Below the pieces are notes generated by a model, which saw only the letters and a list, made by a program, of their open reading frames with translations, ran no database searches and was not told the origin of the DNA. Shown in pieces: positions 60,204 through 64,000 of a stretch of DNA of 64,000 bases (its first letter is position 1; every line of letters begins with the position of its first letter). The translations under genes were made by a program, and so were the position numbers. The DNA comes from Massilia norwichensis (GTDB lineage Bacteria; Pseudomonadota; Gammaproteobacteria; Burkholderiales; Burkholderiaceae_D): positions 1 to 64,000 of the forward strand of contig NZ_JANUGX010000011.1 in NCBI RefSeq assembly GCF_024753245.1, written 5' to 3'.

Positions 60204-62288
60204 ATGAGCATCGATACCAGCAATCCCCTCCTCGACTTTACGGGCCTGCCCCGTTTCGACCTGATCCGCCCCGAGCACGTGACGCCGGCGATCGAACAGC
60301 TGATCGCGGATGCTCGCCAGGTGGTCCAGCAACTCGAAGTCCCGGCCGACAAGGTCAGCTGGGATAATTTCGTGGTCCCGCTCGAGGAGTCGACCGAACG
60401 CCTGGGCCGTGCCTGGGGCGTGGTCAACCATCTGAACCACGTGATGGACACGCCCGAACTGCGTGCCGTCTACAACGAGAACCAGCCGAAGGTGACCGAG
60501 TTCTGGACCGAGCTGGGCCAGAACGAAGCGCTGTTCGGCAAGTACAAGCAGCTGCATGGCAGCGCGGAATTCGCCACACTCGCCCCGGCGCGCAAGCGCA
60601 TCGTCGAGAACGCCCTGCGCGACTTCCGCCTGGGCGGCGCCGAGCTGCCGGAAAAGCAGAAGCAGCGTTTCGCCGAGATCCAGGAGCAGCAGGCCGCGCT
60701 GTCGACCCGCTTCTCGGAAAACGTGCTGGACGCGACCAACGATTTCAAACTGCTGGTCGAGAACGAAGCCGAGCTGGCCGGCCTGCCGGACGACGTCAAG
60801 GCCGCCGCCCGCGCCGCTGCGGAACGCGACGGCAAGACCGGCTGGCAGTTCAGCCTGCACTTCCCTTCCTACTTCCCGGTGCTGCAATTCGCCGATAACC
60901 GTGAGCTGCGCGAAAAAATCTACCGTGCCAACGCCACCAAGGCCTCCGAAATGGGCGCGGTGTTCTCGGAAGTCGAGAAATGGGACAACACCAATAACAT
61001 CGCCCAGCTGCTGAAGCTGCGCGACGAGGAAGCCAAGCTGCTCGATTTCCGCAGCTTCGCCGACGTCTCGCTCGAGCCGAAGATGGCCGAGAGCCCGGAG
61101 CGCGTGATCGAGTTCCTGGAAGACCTGGCGCGCCGCGCCCGCCCGTATGCCGAGAAGGACCTGGCCGAGCTGCGCGCGTTTGCGAAGGACGAACTGGGCA
61201 TCGAAGAGATGCAGGCCTGGGATGCCACCTATGCCTCCGAAAAGCTGCGCGAGAAGCGCTATGCCTTCTCGGCCCAGGAAGTGAAGGAATACTTCCCGGA
61301 GCCGAAGGTCGTGGCCGGCCTGTTCGGCGTGATCTCGAAGCTGTTCGGCGTGCGCATCGCGCCCGATGAGGCGCCGGTCTGGCATCCGGACGTGCGTTTC
61401 TTCCGCATCGAAAAGAACGGTCAGCTCATCGGCCAGTTCTACCTCGACCTGTATGCCCGCCAGGGCAAGGGCCAGGGCGCCTGGATGGACGACGCGCGCG
61501 GCCGTCGCCTGACCACGGGCGGCATCGTGCAGACCCCGATCGCCTACCTGACCTGCAACTTCACGCCGCCGGCGGAAGTGGACGGCCAGATGCAGCCTTC
61601 GCTGTTCACCCACGACGAAGTGACGACCCTGTTCCACGAATTCGGCCACGGCCTGCACCACATGCTGACCGAAGTCGACGAATTGAGCGTGTCCGGCATC
61701 TCGGGGGTGGAATGGGATGCGGTCGAGCTGCCTTCGCAGTTCATGGAAAACTTCTGCTGGGAGTGGGACGTCCTGCAGGGCATGACCGCGCACGTGAAGA
61801 CCGGCGAACCGCTGCCGCGCGAGCTGTACGAGAAGATGCTGGCGGCGAAGAACTTCCAGTCCGGCATGCAGACCCTGCGCCAGGTCGAGTTCTCGCTGAT
61901 CGACATGCACCTGCACTACGACTTCGATCCGAACAGCCAGAAGACGGTGCAGGACCTGGTCGACGAGGTACGCAGCAAGTTCTCGGTGCTGATTCCGCCT
62001 TCGTTCAACCGCTTCCAGCACAGCTTCGGCCATATCTTTGCCGGCGGCTATGCAGCGGGGTACTATAGCTACAAGTGGGCGGAAGTGCTGTCGGCCGATG
62101 CCTATGCGGCCTTCGAAGAAGCGGTCGAAGCCGGCGGCGGCGCCCTCGACGAGACGGGCAAGCGCTTCCACCGCGAGATCCTGTCGGTGGGCGGCTCGCG
62201 TCCGGCGCTCGAATCCTTCAAGGCCTTCCGCGGCCGCGAACCGCAGATCGACGCGCTGCTGCGCCACAACGGCATGGAACCGGCATGA
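60204..62288 (+). CDS. prlC: Oligopeptidase A (M3 family)
   Basis: Cytoplasmic zinc peptidase, 694 residues, that degrades short peptides such as signal peptide remnants. The zinc motif is FHEFGHGLHHML (HEFGH, with the distal Glu in SGVEWDAVELPSQFMENFCWE). The N-terminal DFTGLPRFDLIRPEHVTPAIEQL and later FDPNSQKTVQDLVDEV, SFGHIFAGGYAAGYYSYKWAEVLSADAYAAFEE, GGALDETGKRF and GGSRPALESFKAFRGREPQIDALLRH are all typical of PrlC. AAGGAG precedes the ATG. It shares an ATGA overlap with the next gene (62285-62288), so they are translationally coupled. Confidence 0.97.
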   Translation: MSIDTSNPLLDFTGLPRFDLIRPEHVTPAIEQLIADARQVVQQLEVPADKVSWDNFVVPLEESTERLGRAWGVVNHLNHVMDTPELRAVYNENQPKVTEFWTELGQNEALFGKYKQLHGSAEFATLAPARKRIVENALRDFRLGGAELPEKQKQRFAEIQEQQAALSTRFSENVLDATNDFKLLVENEAELAGLPDDVKAAARAAAERDGKTGWQFSLHFPSYFPVLQFADNRELREKIYRANATKASEMGAVFSEVEKWDNTNNIAQLLKLRDEEAKLLDFRSFADVSLEPKMAESPERVIEFLEDLARRARPYAEKDLAELRAFAKDELGIEEMQAWDATYASEKLREKRYAFSAQEVKEYFPEPKVVAGLFGVISKLFGVRIAPDEAPVWHPDVRFFRIEKNGQLIGQFYLDLYARQGKGQGAWMDDARGRRLTTGGIVQTPIAYLTCNFTPPAEVDGQMQPSLFTHDEVTTLFHEFGHGLHHMLTEVDELSVSGISGVEWDAVELPSQFMENFCWEWDVLQGMTAHVKTGEPLPRELYEKMLAAKNFQSGMQTLRQVEFSLIDMHLHYDFDPNSQKTVQDLVDEVRSKFSVLIPPSFNRFQHSFGHIFAGGYAAGYYSYKWAEVLSADAYAAFEEAVEAGGGALDETGKRFHREILSVGGSRPALESFKAFRGREPQIDALLRHNGMEPA

Positions 62289-62977
62289 CAACAAGGCAGG
62301 ACAGGAGCAACATCGGGCGCGGGCGGCGGATGCTGCCGGGCCTGCTGTTGCTTGCCTGTCTGCCTGCTTTTTCGCAGATGTACAAATGGACCGATGCCCA
62401 GGGTACGGTCCATTACACCGACACCCCGCCGCCGGCCACGAAGGCTAGCCAGATCAGGACGCCTGCCCCGGGCGCGCCGTCCGGTCAGGCTTTACCCTAC
62501 GAGCTTGCGCGCGCCGTCAAGGCCAGCCCGGTCACGCTGTACACCACCACGCAAGCGGCCTGCGCCGGCTGCGACCAGGGCCGCGCCCTGCTGCGCGCAC
62601 GCGGCATCCCCTACACCGAAAAAACCGTCGACAGCGACGACGACAAGGAACAGCTGCGCCAGCTCACCGGCAAGCTGGAACTGCCGCTGCTGGTGGTCGG
62701 CAGCCGCAAGGTCGCCGGCTTCCAGGATGCTGCCTGGCAGGCTACCCTGAACGCGGCGGCGTATCCGCGTTCGGCTCAGCTGCCGCGCGGCTACCAGTAC
62801 GCCGCGCCCGAGTCGGCGGCCCCGGCCGGCGCCAGCGTGCCGACGCCGCCCGCACGGGCCAGGAGTACGCCGCCGGCGAACGACGCCGCGGCGCAGGCCG
62901 CCGAACAGCAGCTGCGCGCGCCGGCCCCCAAACCGGCCAACGCGCCGGCCAATGCGCCGCCCGGCTTTCAATTCTGA
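62285..62977 (+). CDS. DUF4124-glutaredoxin-like exported protein
   Basis: A 230-residue exported protein. After a basic start and a hydrophobic segment (MLPGLLLLACLPAFSQ) comes a DUF4124 domain with MYKWTDAQGTVHYTDTPPP. A glutaredoxin-like domain follows at about 75-150: VTLYTTTQAACAGCDQGRALLRARGIPYTEKTVDS, with CAGC as the redox pair, then LPLLVVGSRKVAGFQDAAW. A Pro/Ala-rich tail (from 175) ends the protein. It probably acts in thiol or disulfide chemistry in the periplasm. The ATG overlaps the prlC stop. holC starts 17 bases after its stop. Confidence 0.82.
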   Translation: MTTRQDRSNIGRGRRMLPGLLLLACLPAFSQMYKWTDAQGTVHYTDTPPPATKASQIRTPAPGAPSGQALPYELARAVKASPVTLYTTTQAACAGCDQGRALLRARGIPYTEKTVDSDDDKEQLRQLTGKLELPLLVVGSRKVAGFQDAAWQATLNAAAYPRSAQLPRGYQYAAPESAAPAGASVPTPPARARSTPPANDAAAQAAEQQLRAPAPKPANAPANAPPGFQF

Positions 62978-62993
62978 CGCACAGCACGCCCCC

Positions 62994-63419
62994 ATGACCC
63001 GGATCGACTTCCATACCAATATCCCCGACAAGCTCAGCTACGCATGCCGGCTGGCGCGCAAGGCCTATGCCGCGCGCGGCAAGGTCGTGCTGCTGGCCGA
63101 GACCAGCGACCAGGCCGAGCAGCTGAACGAGGCGCTGTGGACCCTGTCCGGCACCGACTTCGTGCCGCACGTGATGGCCGGCGATCCGCTGGCGCCGGAG
63201 ACCCCGGTGATCGTCACCTTCGACGAGCGCGCCGCGCTGCCGCACCGCGACATGCTGGTCAACCTGACGCGCCGCACGCCCGAAGGCTTCGACCAGTTCG
63301 CGCGCGTGTTCGAGATCATCTCGACCGACGAGGAGGACGCCGCCGCCGGGCGCGCCCGCTACGTCGCCTACCGCAAGCAGTCCTACCCGCTGACCCACTT
63401 CGTGGCAGGCCAGTCATGA
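62994..63419 (+). CDS. holC: DNA polymerase III subunit chi
   Basis: HolC (chi) links the clamp-loader complex, through psi, to single-strand-binding protein. The 141-residue protein starts MTRIDFHTNIPDKLSYACRLARKAYAARGKVVLLAE, followed by LNEALWTLSGTDFVPHVMAG, ETPVIVTFDERAALPHRDMLVNL and FARVFEIISTDEEDAAAGRARYVAYRKQSYPLTHFVA, matching the family. The start at 62994 is chosen because the longer frame to 62952 begins inside the preceding gene. It shares an ATGA overlap with the next gene. holC is usually neighboured by pepA or valS elsewhere; here by a glutaredoxin gene. Confidence 0.93.
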   Translation: MTRIDFHTNIPDKLSYACRLARKAYAARGKVVLLAETSDQAEQLNEALWTLSGTDFVPHVMAGDPLAPETPVIVTFDERAALPHRDMLVNLTRRTPEGFDQFARVFEIISTDEEDAAAGRARYVAYRKQSYPLTHFVAGQS

Positions 63420-63961
63420 CCGATACCCCATCCTTCGACGAAATCCCGGTGCTGACCGAGGTCGTGATCGAGAAGGCGGCGGTGCCTGAGGGGCGTGAGG
63501 TGGCGGCTGGTGCTGCCGCTGACGCTGCCCCTGCTGCCGAGGCCGCCCCTGCTGCCGAAGCTGCCCCTGCAACCGAAGCCGCACCGGCCGCCGCCGATGA
63601 GGCCGATGACGCCGAGGCGATTCCGGTGCTGGAAGTCGCCGGCGCCGCCGCGTCCGGGCCTGCCGCCGCGACGCCTGCCGCCCCCGCCACCCCGACCGCC
63701 GCTGCCCCCGCCCCTGCTCCCATCGACGATGCCTGGCGCGCGCTGGAAGAGCGCCTGGTGACGCGCGTGCTGGACCGCCTGCAGCCGCGCATCGACGTGG
63801 TGCTGGAAGACCAGGTGCGCGACCAGATGGCGATCGTGCTCGACCATGTCGCCGAGCGCCTCGGCCAGGAGCTGCGCACTGCGCTGCAGCAGTCGATCGA
63901 GCATGTGGTCGCCCGCGCCGTGCAGCAGGAACTGGCGCACCTGATCGCGCGCCAAAACTGA
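63416..63961 (+). CDS. Ala-rich HolC-linked hypothetical protein
   Basis: A 181-residue protein in two parts. The first 100 residues are low-complexity Ala/Pro/Glu. The C-terminal 80 residues form a clear amphipathic helix, about ALEERLVTRVLDRLQPRIDVVLEDQVRDQMAIVLDHVAERLGQELRTALQQSIEHVVARAVQQELAHL, probably a coiled coil or helical bundle. It overlaps the holC stop by an ATGA, so it is translationally coupled to HolC. It resembles DUF2486-type proteins found next to holC in Burkholderia, but that link is from memory. The function is unknown. Confidence 0.7.
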   Translation: MTDTPSFDEIPVLTEVVIEKAAVPEGREVAAGAAADAAPAAEAAPAAEAAPATEAAPAAADEADDAEAIPVLEVAGAAASGPAAATPAAPATPTAAAPAPAPIDDAWRALEERLVTRVLDRLQPRIDVVLEDQVRDQMAIVLDHVAERLGQELRTALQQSIEHVVARAVQQELAHLIARQN

Positions 63962-64000
63962 GCGTTCCGGCGCTTTTTCGACCCGCCGCGGGGCAGTGTT

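Noticed and set aside
59241-62294. A 1017-codon minus-strand frame opposite folD and prlC
   Set aside because: It lies entirely antisense to two well-recognised genes and its composition is that of a shadow frame.
1-64000. CRISPR arrays, rRNA genes, transposases or phage genes
   Set aside because: No regularly spaced direct repeats with spacers, no rRNA sequence and no transposase or phage structural proteins were recognised on either strand.

Overview
The window is GC-rich chromosomal DNA from a betaproteobacterium, most likely Burkholderiales, Oxalobacteraceae, of the Massilia/Telluria type. This is an inference. It rests on high GC, an aceE-aceF-lpdA cluster whose E3 carries its own lipoyl domain, an acyl-CoA-type desaturase, GspE/PilB and LytS/LytTR proteins of this style, and prlC followed by a DUF4124-glutaredoxin protein and holC. 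No rRNA, CRISPR array, prophage or complete insertion sequence was seen. Three tRNA-Lys(TTT) genes lie at 8781, 12554 and 17597, each with its own promoter and hairpin terminator.

Layout. 1-8.7 kb: fatty acid desaturase, MscS channel, an RsmB/NOP rRNA methyltransferase, purN and a barstar-like protein, all on the minus strand; then a glycine-zipper envelope protein, a spermidine-synthase-like protein and a GspE/PilB ATPase. 8.7-17.7 kb is an accessory-looking stretch between the tRNA-Lys copies: a penicillin/AHL acylase, three small exported proteins that appear to be diverged paralogues, a DsrE-like exported protein, a lower-GC islet with an orphan response regulator, a beta-barrel protein and ilvD. 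17.7-30.8 kb: YigZ, a Wzx-like flippase, an MFS exporter, a PRISE-type reductase, a small HTH protein, an HDOD protein, a BON protein with LEA-like repeats, a chemoreceptor, an M49-like peptidase and a YCF48-like propeller protein. 30.8-36 kb: a complete tripartite drug efflux system (OMF, EmrB, EmrA) with a divergent TetR gene and clear operator dyads. 36-38.6 kb: a tiny bicistron and a LytS/LytTR pair.

38.6-52.3 kb: two SGNH hydrolases, a 3-hydroxyisobutyrate-dehydrogenase-like enzyme with an unknown partner, a three-gene ABC operon, a K+ channel, a scar fusing remnants of a LysR and an SDR gene, a stand-alone type VI cargo cassette (Hcp, Cys/His amidase, exported immunity candidate) and an M20 amidohydrolase. 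52.4-59 kb: the pyruvate dehydrogenase operon with a good sigma70 promoter and a terminator. 59.2-64 kb: folD, prlC, DUF4124-glutaredoxin, holC and a holC partner gene, with ATGA overlaps.

The best candidate for a little-described system is the ABC operon at 42135-46755. Its two permeases both carry C-terminal extracytoplasmic domains. One has an intact gluzincin zinc-protease signature. The other has a matching but degenerate segment, suggesting a peptidase/pseudopeptidase pair coupled to one ATPase. Other notable items are the exported paralogue family, the 16-codon leader ORF coupled to a 61-aa protein, and the palindromic repeats inside two operons.
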